Counted from the first letter of the stretch, positions 27,929 through 37,457 are shown. The stretch: DNA of 64,000 nt from JBGPTK01 sp963797765 (GCA_963797765.1 CAWCQU010000007.1:62001-126000); one strand, 5' to 3'. The notes: generated by a model not told the origin, from the sequence alone. Numbers and translations: made by a program.

Positions 27929-29375
27929 TTAGTGGTGCATGAAGGTGGATTGCGCGCCGTCGAGTTTGCCGTCGGCGCCGCTGGTTAGCGCGACGAACGT
28001 GGGATCGCTTTTCAGCGAAGCGAACACCGCATCCACGCGGGCTTCCATCATTTCCTTGCTGCGCACCGATTCGTAGCGCTCGTATTCGAAGAAATGCCGC
28101 TTCAGCAGAGCGAGTGCTTTATCGCGCTGGCCGGCTTGTGCGTAGATCGCGGCCAGATTGTACGAAGCCGGCAAAACTGACTCATTTTCCCGCGCGATTT
28201 TCAGGGCCTGTTCGCCCTGTCCATTGGCCGCCATAAACGCTGCGGCAAAAATCAGGTTAAACGGGTCCTCCGGATCGAGCACTCAACGCTTTGTGTACGT
28301 AAAGATTCGTCTTGGCGGCGTCACCTTCCGAATTCCAATAGACAGCCAAGTTGCGGTAAGCCAGCGCCAGCGGATAGGTGGCCGCGGAAGCTTCCATCAG
28401 CCCCAGGCCTTTTTTGAAATCGCCTTCGTGAATGGTCATTTTTCCGAGGCCGTGCAGCGCCACGGCGCGCGAAAGCGGGTCGGCGGGCATGGCCAGAATT
28501 TCATCAAACGTCGCGCGCGCCAAATCCCACTGCCCGGTTTCGTGGCGGTAGAGTTCTCCCAAATAGCGCAGCGGAACCGGATCGGCCGGATCGAGGCGAT
28601 GCGCTTCGGAATAAAGCCGCTCGGCTTCCGTATATTTCGCGGCGTTTTCCGCTTTCAGCCCCGCGCGCATGGTGCGATCGATCTGCGCGCTTTTGGCATG
28701 ATCGAAAACGGGCGCGTCAAAAATCTGCCCCACATCGGTGACGCCCAGTTTCTTCAGCGCTTTCGCCGCGTCCTTGGCGCGATTCGGGAACAGGCACTTC
28801 TGATCGAGAACCGCGCGGTATTCCTGAATGGCATTCTGATTGTCGCCGGATTTGGCTTTATTCTTGGCGTCTTCCATTTGCTCCTTGAGGGCGTTTTCGC
28901 GCTTTTTCATCTCGCTCTCAACGGCCTTTTCCACTTGATCGACTTTCAAAAACCCGTCTTTGTTCTCCACTTTGACGACTGGGGTTCCATCCGGAGTGGC
29001 AAGAACGGCAATCGGCAACTTGTCGCCGGACACCAGTTTCTGTCCCATGGGAGTTTCGGAATCCACCACACCCATGGTGACGCACTGCGTGGCGAAAAGA
29101 GAAAGCGTGCGCGAATTCAGCAGGCTGGATTTCTTCACTTCCTCGGGGCCGGTCGGCAGCCAATAGAGGATCAAGCCGGAGGTAACCGGCGGATCTTGCG
29201 CGGAAATCAGCTTCCACGGCACATGGTACACCTGCTCCGTCGGCGCGGGACCGGAACTCATTCCGCCCATGCCTCCGCCTCCACCGCCGCCGCACGTGGC
29301 CCAACTTTGCGGCGCCGCGGCCAGCAAGAGCAAAATCAAAACGATAGACAGGAAGCGAGCGATGGGTGTTTGCAT
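27929..29375 (-). CDS. Secreted TPR-repeat protein, interrupted by a one-base insertion
   Basis: 481 residues after repair. Signal peptide (MQTPIARFLSIVLILLLLAA, cut near AAPQSWA), a glycine run just after it, a domain that reads like a thioredoxin-like or unknown fold (about 60-165), a charged coiled coil (165-195), then TPR-like helix pairs (about 195-460; AKYTEAERLYSEAHRLDPADP). The frame breaks after HKAL: removing the T at 28283 (plus strand) lets HKAL continue as VLDPEDPFNLIFAAAF, a further TPR. Function unknown; TPRs imply protein binding in the periplasm. Confidence 0.78.
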
Positions 29376-29761
29376 GCCCGAAATTGTAGCAGACGAAGCT
29401 TTCACGGATCCTCTCAATGTTCCAGAACGTTTTCGATGAGTACGCGCCGTCCTATCTTTCTAAACTGCACCACAAGACGAATTCAACGCTTATGTGGCCA
29501 ACCGCTATCAACCGGGGGTGAAAGGGAACGCACCTACTGCTGCATGCGATGCTGGCAGAGTGCGATGAGTTGCTAAGCATTTTGGGTTAGTAGCACAGCC
29601 ACACTCCTGGCTGTGAGCATTTGCTAACCCCCCGCGCAAATCCTCCAGAACCCACGCAGGCAAGAGTGCCTGCGCTACCAAAACACTCTGGACAAATCTG
29701 TTGCACTCATGTATGATACTCCATCTATGAAGTCCAAGGAACCGTTGCCGTTGCCACCAAT
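29376..29761. other. Intergenic region with two hairpin repeats (family C)
   Basis: No gene I can support. Family C elements lie at 29588-29615 (TAGTAGCACAGCCA..TGGCTGTG) and 29651-29680, where the hairpin arms are GCAGGCA..TGCCTGC, a variant of the same design. The left part (29420-29580) may be a protein-gene remnant in mixed frames, but it cannot be named. Confidence 0.45.
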
Positions 29762-29839
29762 TTCAAACTCTATAACCGCCTCGAAGTACTGCGCGTCGAA
29801 CGCGGCCTTAGCCGCCAAGATCTGGCCGACGCCATTGGC

Positions 29840-30871
29840 GTGAATTACCAGACCATTGGCTATCTGGAGCGCGGAGATTACAACCCGAGCCTGGAAATCG
29901 TGGTGCGCTTAATGGAATTTTTCAAATTGCCGCTGAATGCGATTTATTCGCGCGAGCCATTCAAGCCATTAAGCGAAGAAGTTTATGGCCCACTCGGCAA
30001 GAAAATTCACTCAAGCGAGGAGAGAAGCGTGGATCGAATCGAAGCACATAGATCTTTTTACGCAAGTTTAGTGACTGCCAATGCAGGGGTGCCGCGCGGC
30101 GATTCGCGCCTGGCTGTAGCGTTTGCAGCAACGCCGCGGGAGCGCTTTGTGGGGCCGGGGCCGTGGCGGGTGTTCACTTCGGCGGGCTATATCACCACGC
30201 CATCGGACGATCCGGCTTTTCTGTATCAAGATATTGTGATCGCGCTGATGGAAGCGGGACAAATCAACAACGGGCAGCCCGCGTTGCACGCGTATTGCCT
30301 GGCAGCACTGAAGGTGAAGGAAGGAGAGGCAGTTGTCCATGTGGGAGCAGGAACGGGCTATTACACAGCCGTGCTGGCGAGACTTGTGGGGCCGGCCGGT
30401 TCGGTCTCAGCCTATGAAATCGAAGAAAAATTGGCCAAGCAAGCGAAAGAGAATCTGGCGGAATTTTCCAATGTGGCCGTGCATCAGTGCTCCGGGTGTG
30501 AAGGACGCCTGCCCCGTTGCGACGTGATTTATGTGAACGCGGGAGCGACAGCGCCGCTGGATATTTGGCTCGATGCTTTGCGGCCTGGCGGGCGGCTGCT
30601 CTTCCCGTTGACGCCGTCGGAGGGGCCGGGGGGAATGCTGCTGATCACCCGGGCTGCGAACGATTCCTTCGAGGCGCAAATGCTGCTGCCGGTGATGTTC
30701 ATCCCCTGCGTTGGAGCGCGGGACGAAGAGACAGCGAAGAAATTGTCGGACGCATTCAAGAAGGGCACCATGCGCGACGTGAAGTCGCTGCGACGAAAGT
30801 CGCCCCCGGACAGGACGTGCTGGTGCGCGGGCAAGGGCTGGTGGCTCTCCACAGCCGCGAACAAAGCGTGA
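29840..30871 (+). CDS. XRE helix-turn-helix segment joined to an isoaspartyl-methyltransferase-like protein
   Basis: The frame is open from about 29735 but has no normal start there; it reads NRLEVLRVERGLSRQDLADAIG then NYQTIGYLERGDYNPSLEIVV, a complete XRE HTH. GTG 29840 cuts this HTH in half, so the true start is probably ATG 29727 with one indel before 29760. From GTG 30029 (GAGGAGAG upstream) comes a PCMT-like methyltransferase: the SAM site VVHVGAGTGYYTAVLARL, VYVNAGATAP, and the end CWCAGKGWWLST. The two parts may be one fusion or two genes whose separating stop is lost. PCMT enzymes repair isoaspartate. Confidence 0.7.
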   Translation: MNYQTIGYLERGDYNPSLEIVVRLMEFFKLPLNAIYSREPFKPLSEEVYGPLGKKIHSSEERSVDRIEAHRSFYASLVTANAGVPRGDSRLAVAFAATPRERFVGPGPWRVFTSAGYITTPSDDPAFLYQDIVIALMEAGQINNGQPALHAYCLAALKVKEGEAVVHVGAGTGYYTAVLARLVGPAGSVSAYEIEEKLAKQAKENLAEFSNVAVHQCSGCEGRLPRCDVIYVNAGATAPLDIWLDALRPGGRLLFPLTPSEGPGGMLLITRAANDSFEAQMLLPVMFIPCVGARDEETAKKLSDAFKKGTMRDVKSLRRKSPPDRTCWCAGKGWWLSTAANKA

Positions 30872-31062
30872 AGTTAGTGGGGACAGCCTTCAGGCTGTCC
30901 CGGTTTTCATCTATTCCCTCCTTGGAATATTGTGGCTGCCAGTCAGATGGTCGTAATATCTCCCAAGACAAAATCGGAAAAGATGCCACCCTCCCGACAG
31001 AATTCGTCGGGCGAGGAAGGATGGCGCTACACAGGGCTAGACGTTTAAGGTGGTGCAGGATC

Positions 31063-32640
31063 ATGGCGACAGCGAGCAAAGCAGGAATGGGGACGGCAGG
31101 CGAAATGGACCGCGGCGATTGGATCCTCCTTGGCGCGCTGACGCTGCTTGCGTTTGTGATTCACTTGGCGCTCTACAAGGGCTATGGCTTTTTCCGCGAC
31201 GAACTCTATTTCATCGCCTGCAGCCATCATCTGGCCTGGGGATACGTGGACCAGCCGCCGGGAGTGGCTGTAGTCGCGTGGGCTGCGCGGCACGCGCTGG
31301 GCGACACCCTTTTTGCAGTTCGATTCGTGCCAGTTCTCTTTGGCGCCGCGGAAATTTTCCTGGTGGGATTGACCGCCAAGGCGATGGGCGGAAGGCGGTT
31401 CGCCATTCTTCTGGCCGGCCTAGGCGTTCTGGCCGCTCCGCAATTTTTCGGCAACTACTTGAACACGGATATGTTCATGGAACTCGGCTGGACGGCCTGC
31501 GCCTATATCGCAACGTTAATTCTGGCAGGCCGAAATCCGCGATTGTGGATTTGGTTTGGAGTGGTGGCGGGCCTGGCGATGCAAGGCAAGCACGCCATGG
31601 TGTTTTTTGGATTCGCATTTGTAGTGGCGCTGCTGCTTACGCCGCAAAGAAAAATGCTGCTCGGCCCCTGGCCCTACGCGGGCGGTTTGGTCGCTTTCCT
31701 GATCGTCCTGCCAAACTTAATCTGGGAATACCGGCATCACTGGGCAACTCTCGAACTGCTACAAAACATCGCGAAAAGCGACAAGAACCTCGTGCTGGGG
31801 CCGTGGGCTTACTTCCTTCGAAGTGTGGACTATTTGTCCTCCTGGTCGTTTCCCATTTGGTTTGGAGGAATTCTGTGGTGCCTGTTTGCGCCGGGCGGCA
31901 AGCGTTTCCGCGCCATCGGCTGGACGTGGGTCGTTGCCTTCGTCACTTTTGTGGCGCTGAAGGGAAAAGATTATTACCTAGCCCCAGTCTATCCGGCTCT
32001 TTTCGCAGCAGGCGCCGTGGCCATCGAATCGCTTCTCGAATGGCATCCGTTGCAGCGGGGAAAGCTGAAGCCAGCGCTGGCGGCAACCATCGTCGTGGTA
32101 ATCATGCTGCACGGAATTCTTTCCTGGCCGTTCGCCATGCCGATGATGCCGGTGGAACGATTTATCGCGTATGAAGAAGCGTTGCACGTGGTGCCGCACA
32201 AGACGGAAACCATGGATCTGAATCGCCTGCCGCAGCAATATGCGGACATGTTTGGCTGGCCGGAAATGGCGGCGGCAGTGGCCAAGGTTTATTTCCGCTG
32301 CCGCCGGAAGAGCGCGCGAAATGCGGAATCTACGGATCCAATTACGGCGATGCCGGCGCGATCGATTATTTCGGGCAGGCAATACGGCTTGCCGCACGCC
32401 ATCAGCGGCCATCAGAATTACTGGCTGTGGGGACCCGCGCCTTACACCGGCGAGTGCATGATCGTAATCAGCAGCAACCGCAAAGCCTGGGAGGAAATGT
32501 ATTCCAGCGTGGAATTGGCCGGAGAAACCTACCAGCAATACGCCATCCCATTCGAAAACCACAAACCCATCATGATCGTGCGCCAACCAAAATTTAAGTC
32601 GCTAGCCGATATCTGGCCCCAATTCAAAGCCTGGATTTAG
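31063..32640 (+). CDS. GT39-type (PMT/ArnT-like) membrane glycosyltransferase, short shifted segment near the C-terminus
   Basis: 525 residues, about ten membrane helices. FFRDELYFIACSHHLAWGY near the N-terminus holds the Asp-Glu pair typical of the first periplasmic loop in GT39/GT83 enzymes, which move sugars from polyprenyl carriers. ATG 31063 follows AGGA; the frame upstream of it is not coding. Between about 32293 and 32375 the reading is in the wrong frame: the -1 frame gives PLPPEERAKCGIYGSNYGDAGAIDYFG, followed again in the main frame by RQYGLPHAISGHQNYW. So one base appears lost near 32296 and one gained in GGG 32373-32375. Confidence 0.85.
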   Translation: MATASKAGMGTAGEMDRGDWILLGALTLLAFVIHLALYKGYGFFRDELYFIACSHHLAWGYVDQPPGVAVVAWAARHALGDTLFAVRFVPVLFGAAEIFLVGLTAKAMGGRRFAILLAGLGVLAAPQFFGNYLNTDMFMELGWTACAYIATLILAGRNPRLWIWFGVVAGLAMQGKHAMVFFGFAFVVALLLTPQRKMLLGPWPYAGGLVAFLIVLPNLIWEYRHHWATLELLQNIAKSDKNLVLGPWAYFLRSVDYLSSWSFPIWFGGILWCLFAPGGKRFRAIGWTWVVAFVTFVALKGKDYYLAPVYPALFAAGAVAIESLLEWHPLQRGKLKPALAATIVVVIMLHGILSWPFAMPMMPVERFIAYEEALHVVPHKTETMDLNRLPQQYADMFGWPEMAAAVAKVYFRCRRKSARNAESTDPITAMPARSIISGRQYGLPHAISGHQNYWLWGPAPYTGECMIVISSNRKAWEEMYSSVELAGETYQQYAIPFENHKPIMIVRQPKFKSLADIWPQFKAWI

Positions 32641-32700
32641 TTTTTCCCTACTCTCAATTTCTTTCTGCGTTCTCAGTTTATTCCGATGCCGTCGATCGGA

Positions 32701-32716
32701 GCGCCTCTGCGGTAAA
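32701..32716. repeat. Family E repeat between convergent genes
   Basis: GCGCCTCTGCGGTAAA, the shortest copy of the family, between the converging glycosyltransferase and ABC-F genes. Confidence 0.6.
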
Positions 32717-32750
32717 TCTTTTTTGTTTTTTGACATTGGCGAAGCCACCG

Positions 32751-34379
32751 CTAGGAAGCTTTTTCTTCCGCATAAACCAAGTAATCGGAGTAAGGACCCT
32801 TGAAATCCTCCACGTGTCCGCCCGGAGCGAAATGCCAGATGCGCGTTGCCACTTCGTCGATCACGTCGTGATCGTGCGTCACCAGCAGGACTGTTCCATG
32901 GTAGCGCTGCAAGGCAATATTCAGGGCGTTGATCGATTCCAGGTCCAGGTGATTGGTCGGCTCATCCAGCACAAGAATATTCGGCTTCTGCAGCATCAGC
33001 TTGCAAAAAATCAGGCGCGCCGATTCGCCTCCGGAAAGCGCTTTGGTGGGCTTCAGCGCGTCATCCCCGCTAAAAAGCATCTGACCGAGCAATCCGCGCA
33101 ATTCCGATTGGGTCGCGGCGTAATCAAACTGATTGAGCCAGTCGATGGTGGTGGTTCCCTTGGTGATCGAGTCGGTGTGATCCTGTGCGAAATAACCGAC
33201 GCTGGCTTCATGGCCCCACACCACCGAGCCGCCATCCACGTGAAATTTTCGTTCGACGTCGTCGATATGTCCTGGCGCGTTGCGCAAAAGCGATTTCAGC
33301 AGCGTGGTTTTGCCCGCGCCGTTCCGCCCGATGAGCGCGATTTTTTCGCCGCGTGAAACGCTGGCGGTGAAGGGGTGGATCACCTTCACGCCGTCATACG
33401 ACTTCGCGATGCTCTTGATTTCGATGGGATGGCGGCCCGAGGGGCGCTTCATTTCAAAGTGAATGTAGGGCCGGGCGATATTGGAGCGCGCAAGTTCCGA
33501 GGTCTGCAGCCGCTCCACTTCTTTCTTGCGCGAAGTGGCTTGCGCGGAGCGTGTACCCGCTGAGAATCGCGCGATAAATTCATTCAATTGCGCGATTTTC
33601 TTTTCGCGCTGCGCGTTTTCCGATTCGATCCGTGAGCGGATGGAAGTTTTCGCCACCACCATGTCGTCGTACCCGCCGTTGTACATGATCACGGTTTGAT
33701 AGTCGATATCCGCCGTGTACATGCACACGCTGTTCAAAAAATGCCGGTCGTGCGAAATCACGATCAGCGCGCCTTCGTAATTGCACAAATAATGTTGCAG
33801 CCAGTGGACCGAATCCAGGTCCAAGTGGTTGGTGGGCTCGTCAAGCAACAGGGCTGGCGGATCCCCGAACAGCGCCTGCGCCAGCAACACGCGAACTTTT
33901 TGGCCGCCTTGCAGTTCGCTCATCTTGCGTTCGTGGAGTTCGGCTTCCACTCCCAAACCATCGAGCAGCACGGCCGCGTCGGTTTCCGCCGTGTAGCCGC
34001 CTTCTTCGCCGACGATTCCTTCGAGTTCCCCCAGGCGCATGCCGTCTTTATCGGTTAGGTGATCGTGAGGCTTCGCATACAGGATTTCGCGCTCCTGCAA
34101 AGCCTTCCACAGCGGAGCGTTGCCCATGATCACGGTATCGATCACACGGTATTCATCAAACGCAAATTGATCCTGGCGCAGAACGCCCAGTTTCTTCGGA
34201 CGCGTGACGGAGCCCATGGACGGCTCGATTTCACCGGTCAGGATCTTCATCAGCGTGGTTTTTCCCGCGCCATTGGGCCCGGTAATGGCGTAGCGCCGCC
34301 CCGCCAGGAATGAGCACGAGACGTCGTCGAACAAAATTCTAGCGCCGAAGCGCATCGAGATGTTGTTTACGTAGATCAA
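32751..34379 (-). CDS. ABC-F family ATPase (YbiT-like)
   Basis: 542 residues, no membrane helices, two ABC cassettes: Walker A GPNGAGKTT (first) and GRNGAGKTT (second), signatures ELQGGQKVRVLLAQAL and LSGGESARLIF, Walker B LLLDEPTNHLDL and LVLDEPTNHLDL. A charged linker of about 80 residues separates them. ABC-F proteins bind the ribosome and help with stalled or drug-inhibited translation; the start MIYVNNISMRFGARILF fits the YbiT branch. Start codon is TTG 34379. It converges with the GT39 gene. Confidence 0.9.
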   Translation of the reverse strand: MIYVNNISMRFGARILFDDVSCSFLAGRRYAITGPNGAGKTTLMKILTGEIEPSMGSVTRPKKLGVLRQDQFAFDEYRVIDTVIMGNAPLWKALQEREILYAKPHDHLTDKDGMRLGELEGIVGEEGGYTAETDAAVLLDGLGVEAELHERKMSELQGGQKVRVLLAQALFGDPPALLLDEPTNHLDLDSVHWLQHYLCNYEGALIVISHDRHFLNSVCMYTADIDYQTVIMYNGGYDDMVVAKTSIRSRIESENAQREKKIAQLNEFIARFSAGTRSAQATSRKKEVERLQTSELARSNIARPYIHFEMKRPSGRHPIEIKSIAKSYDGVKVIHPFTASVSRGEKIALIGRNGAGKTTLLKSLLRNAPGHIDDVERKFHVDGGSVVWGHEASVGYFAQDHTDSITKGTTTIDWLNQFDYAATQSELRGLLGQMLFSGDDALKPTKALSGGESARLIFCKLMLQKPNILVLDEPTNHLDLESINALNIALQRYHGTVLLVTHDHDVIDEVATRIWHFAPGGHVEDFKGPYSDYLVYAEEKAS

Positions 34380-34475
34380 GGGGACTTACATTGTAGCAAT
34401 TATTTGCGCCGCGCGCATGCCGAGTTGCAAGGGCGTTTTTCGGCATGCGCGGCGGGGCAAATTGCCGGGCTGAGA

Positions 34476-34865
34476 CTACTGAACCACCACTTTCGCTGTC
34501 ATTTTGGGGTGCAATGAGCAGAAGTATTCGTATGTCCCCGCGGTTTTGAATTCAAATGAAAACTTTTCACCGGTGTCGAGTGCTTGCGATGCGAATTTCT
34601 TCTCAGTGCTTACGACGGTGTGCGGGACATCGTCATGATTCACCCACGTAACCGTCGAGCCTGCTGGCACCGTGAGATCAGTGGGGCCGAAGCTGAAATT
34701 ATCGATGGCGACTTCGTATTTCGCAGCCTTTGCCTCGGGGCCGGCCAGCACAGGCTTCGCTGTGCCCATTGCAAAGAAGAGAAACGCCGTTGCGAAAAGG
34801 GCCAATGTTGACACCACGGAGCTCGCGCGTCCGGTTCGAACTGCTCTTTGCTGCCACACTTTCAT
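34476..34865 (-). CDS. Secreted cupredoxin (plastocyanin-like)
   Basis: 129 residues with a signal peptide (about 1-41; the hydrophobic core at 18-34, cut near VLAGPEA) and one type I copper domain. Copper ligands are H82 (DDVPHTV), C116 (YFCSLHPKM), H119 and M122. Such proteins shuttle electrons in the periplasm. ATG 34865 has AGGAG eight bases upstream, so the longer frame to 34982 is not used. Confidence 0.9.
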   Translation of the reverse strand: MKVWQQRAVRTGRASSVVSTLALFATAFLFFAMGTAKPVLAGPEAKAAKYEVAIDNFSFGPTDLTVPAGSTVTWVNHDDVPHTVVSTEKKFASQALDTGEKFSFEFKTAGTYEYFCSLHPKMTAKVVVQ

Positions 34866-34881
34866 ATGAAGTCTCCTTTTT

Positions 34882-35017
34882 AGTAGCACAGCCACTCTTG
34901 GCTGTGTGCCTTTCTCAAACAAAATCCATAGCTGCCCATCTTGTTCATCGATTGCCCGCTTTATTCGCTCGTGACTGCGCACTAGGTCCCCGCACAGCCA
35001 AGAGTGGCTGTGCTACT
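34882..35017. repeat. Family C repeats, perfect 25-base inverted pair
   Basis: 34882-34906 and 34993-35017 are exact reverse complements over 25 bases, 86 bases apart, and each also folds on its own (CAGCCA..TGGCTG). They bound the space between the metallophosphoesterase stop and the cupredoxin start. The stop codon of the metallophosphoesterase (35013-35015) lies inside the right-hand copy. Other copies: 29588-29615 and 41321-41345. Confidence 0.88.
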
Positions 35018-35969
35018 CGAGTGTCGAATCGACCACCGCCAGTGAATGTTTGCCGCGGACGAAGCTGACGTCCGTCACACCGAGCAGCCCGCGCAATTGT
35101 TCCGCGGGAACCTTCATTGGACCGGGAGACGGCGCTGCCCCCGGCTGTGGCTGCGGAAAAGCAGTTGACGTTGCGGTGTGAAACGTAACGTTGCCTTCGA
35201 TTTTCTGCATCGTCTGGTGAATGTGTCCGTTCAACACAGTGACAGAGCCAAAGCGCTTCAAATAAGAAAGCGCCTGCGCGCTGTCGTCCGTGCCCCAGCC
35301 CCATTCCGGATAAATCGACCACAGCGGAATGTGCGCGAACACCACAATGGGCGTGCTCGCATTCAGTTTCTCTACGTCGCGTTCGAGCCACTCAAGCTGT
35401 TCGGGGCCCAGGCTGCCCAGGCCGCCGGCTTTCAGGTTCAGCACGTTGACGAGGCCAACGAAGTGAATTCCCTTTTGATCGAAACTGTACCAGCCGTCGC
35501 CCAATGAATCCTTGCCGTAGCGGTCGCGAAATTGTTTGCCGTTGTCGTTCAGGACGTCGTGCTCGCCGGGAACAAAATGAATGCGGTCGGTTTTCAATCC
35601 CTTCAGCAATTGATCGAGCGTATCGAATTCTTCCGGCTTCGAAAGTTGCGTCAGGTCTCCGGTGTGCAGCGCGATGGCAGGCCGGATCGGCAACGCATTG
35701 ATCTTGTCAATGGCAATCTGCAGAGTGGCGTTAACGTCTGGATTCGCGGCTTTATTGAAGCCGATGTGGCTGTCGCTGATTTGAATAAAACTGAGATCTT
35801 CCTGCAAATGCTTCACGTCGTGACGCGTAAGATCGCTAAGCGCGAACGACTTCAAAACTCCACCTTGAAGAATGCACAGCGCACCCGTGCCGGCCCAGGC
35901 CATGCATTTCAAAAAGCCGCGCCGGTCAACGCCATCCGTGCTTTCATCTTTCTCAATATAGCGGGACAT
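35013..35969 (-). CDS. Calcineurin-like metallophosphoesterase with Tat signal
   Basis: 318 residues. A twin-arginine signal (D-RRGFLKCMAW, R16-R17) precedes a phosphoesterase domain with all metal motifs: ISDSHIG, HTGDLTQ, VPGEHDVL (the usual GNHD with Glu for Asn), VVFAHIPLW and LNGHIHQ. It resembles the 3',5'-cyclic nucleotide phosphodiesterase-like (CpdA/Icc) group but is exported folded, so its substrate is likely extracytoplasmic. The upstream gene in the same direction ends far away, so it is probably the first gene of the transcript with the cupredoxin next. Its stop codon lies in a family C repeat. Confidence 0.87.
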   Translation of the reverse strand: MSRYIEKDESTDGVDRRGFLKCMAWAGTGALCILQGGVLKSFALSDLTRHDVKHLQEDLSFIQISDSHIGFNKAANPDVNATLQIAIDKINALPIRPAIALHTGDLTQLSKPEEFDTLDQLLKGLKTDRIHFVPGEHDVLNDNGKQFRDRYGKDSLGDGWYSFDQKGIHFVGLVNVLNLKAGGLGSLGPEQLEWLERDVEKLNASTPIVVFAHIPLWSIYPEWGWGTDDSAQALSYLKRFGSVTVLNGHIHQTMQKIEGNVTFHTATSTAFPQPQPGAAPSPGPMKVPAEQLRGLLGVTDVSFVRGKHSLAVVDSTLE

Positions 35970-36048
35970 TAGCCCTCCTTTTGTGCTTCCACCAGTGCTA
36001 ACCGTGCGATTGCGGATTTATTCCCAGAAATTCAATAGGCGCCGTCCG

Positions 36049-36077
36049 TCTGCGTCCTCTGCGCCTCTGCGGTAATC
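36049..36077. repeat. Family E repeat
   Basis: TCTGCGTCCTCTGCGCCTCT then GCGGTAAT, in the divergent space between the metallophosphoesterase and sigma-factor genes, so not every copy is between convergent genes. Confidence 0.7.
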
Positions 36078-36155
36078 TTTTTGGCGCGTCTCCACCCGGA
36101 CCCCCAAAAATCCCGGGAATAAATTGCCACCCGGCTGGTTTACACTTACGGAGCC

Positions 36156-36692
36156 ATGGCCGATGAGAGTTCCCGCGCCGGAACATTCGAAGAGTTGGCA
36201 CTGCCTCTTTTCGATTCGCTCTACAATTTCGCGCATTGGCTCACCCACAACCGCGAGGAAGCGGAAGACCTGGTCCAGGAAACCTACACCAAGGCGTTGC
36301 GCGGATTTCGTTCGTTCCAACAGGGAACAAATTTTCGGGCGTGGATATATCGAATCTTGCGGAATACTTTTTTGACATCGCGGACGGGTTTGAAGGCCAC
36401 CATGACGGTTCCTTTGGAGGAAGAAAACGAGCAGGCGGTGATGATGCCCACAACATTGGAAACGCCGGAATCGATTTTACTGGAGCGCTCGAACGCGCAT
36501 TTCCTGCAGGAAGCTCTGGAACAATTGCCGGTAATTTTCCGCGAAGTGGTGCTGCTGTGCGATGTGGAGGAAATGTCGTACCAGGAAATCTCGGAAACGG
36601 TTGGAATTCCGATTGGGACAGTAATGTCCCGCCTGGCGCGAGCAAGGCGCGCGCTGCGTGAAGCATTGCAATCCAAAGTGCAAGGAGCCTGA
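36156..36692 (+). CDS. ECF-type RNA polymerase sigma factor
   Basis: 178 residues with sigma region 2 (about 12-80; FDSLYNFAHWLTHNREEAEDLVQETYTKAL) and region 4 (about 115-170; LPVIFREVVLLCDVEEMSYQEISETVGIPIGTVMSRLARARRAL is the helix-turn-helix). It directs RNA polymerase to a stress or envelope regulon. The stop is three bases before the next start, so it is co-transcribed with a partner anti-sigma gene, a standard arrangement for ECF factors. Confidence 0.93.
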   Translation: MADESSRAGTFEELALPLFDSLYNFAHWLTHNREEAEDLVQETYTKALRGFRSFQQGTNFRAWIYRILRNTFLTSRTGLKATMTVPLEEENEQAVMMPTTLETPESILLERSNAHFLQEALEQLPVIFREVVLLCDVEEMSYQEISETVGIPIGTVMSRLARARRALREALQSKVQGA

Positions 36693-36695
36693 ATC

Positions 36696-37457
36696 ATGGC
36701 GTGCGGCGAGTGGCGCGCAAAAATCGAAACGTACGCGGATGGCGAGCTGCCCGTGGCCGAACAGGCCTCGTTCGATGCGCACCTGCGCACTTGCGCGGCA
36801 TGCGCGGCCGATGCGCTGGCTCGCGTTCAAATGAAGCGCGCCACTGCAGGCGCCGCCAAGCGGTATGTGCCCAGCGCGGATTTCCGCCGCCGCATCGAAA
36901 AACAATTCGCTGCAAAACCGCGCGGGAACTGGTTGAAACTGTGGCTGCCGGGACTGGCGGTGGCGGCCGCTGTGCTGATTCTTGCGTTGGTGCTCGGCAA
37001 CCAGTGGAAAGGATCGCAGCAGGAAAGCACATTGGCCGAATTGGCGGACCTGCACACAGCCACTCTGGCTAGTGCCGCTCCGGTCGACGTGATTTCAACC
37101 GACCGCCACACCGTAAAGCCGTGGTTCGCCGGAAGACTTCCCTTCACATTTAATCTGCCGGAACTGCAGGGAACGCCATTCACATTGATCGGCGGCCGCG
37201 TCACCTACTTGCATCAAACGCCGGGAGCGCAACTTCTGTTCCAGGTGCGCCAGCACAAAATATCCGTTTTTATTTTTCAGGATAAGCCGGGACTGAATTT
37301 CACACTAAATGGAAGCGACGCCGTTTCAAAGCAACTTACTTTCAATTTACAAACTTTCAGCGCGGGCGGATTACGATACTTCGTAATCAGCGATGTTTCC
37401 GCGGAAGATGTCCGGCAGCTTAGTTCCCTGCTACAAACAGCCGCGCAGGCGAATTGA
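36696..37457 (+). CDS. Membrane anti-sigma factor with zinc-finger (zf-HC2)
   Basis: 253 residues. The N-terminus holds the H29-x3-C33-x2-C36 zinc motif (DAHLRTCAAC) of anti-sigma factors that bind the ECF factor in the cytosol. One transmembrane helix (about 83-103) leads to an extracytoplasmic beta-rich domain (about 125-250) that probably senses a signal. Adjacent to and after the sigma gene (three-base gap). The nature of the signal is unknown. Confidence 0.88.
   Translation: MACGEWRAKIETYADGELPVAEQASFDAHLRTCAACAADALARVQMKRATAGAAKRYVPSADFRRRIEKQFAAKPRGNWLKLWLPGLAVAAAVLILALVLGNQWKGSQQESTLAELADLHTATLASAAPVDVISTDRHTVKPWFAGRLPFTFNLPELQGTPFTLIGGRVTYLHQTPGAQLLFQVRQHKISVFIFQDKPGLNFTLNGSDAVSKQLTFNLQTFSAGGLRYFVISDVSAEDVRQLSSLLQTAAQAN

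Noticed and set aside
28158..29576. Long open frame of 472 codons on the plus strand
   Set aside because: It lies antisense to the TPR protein gene and has no family motif; the minus-strand frame has a signal peptide and TPR motifs.
30517..31062. N-terminal extension of the GT39 protein
   Set aside because: It overlaps the methyltransferase gene in another frame; the membrane protein starts properly at ATG 31063.
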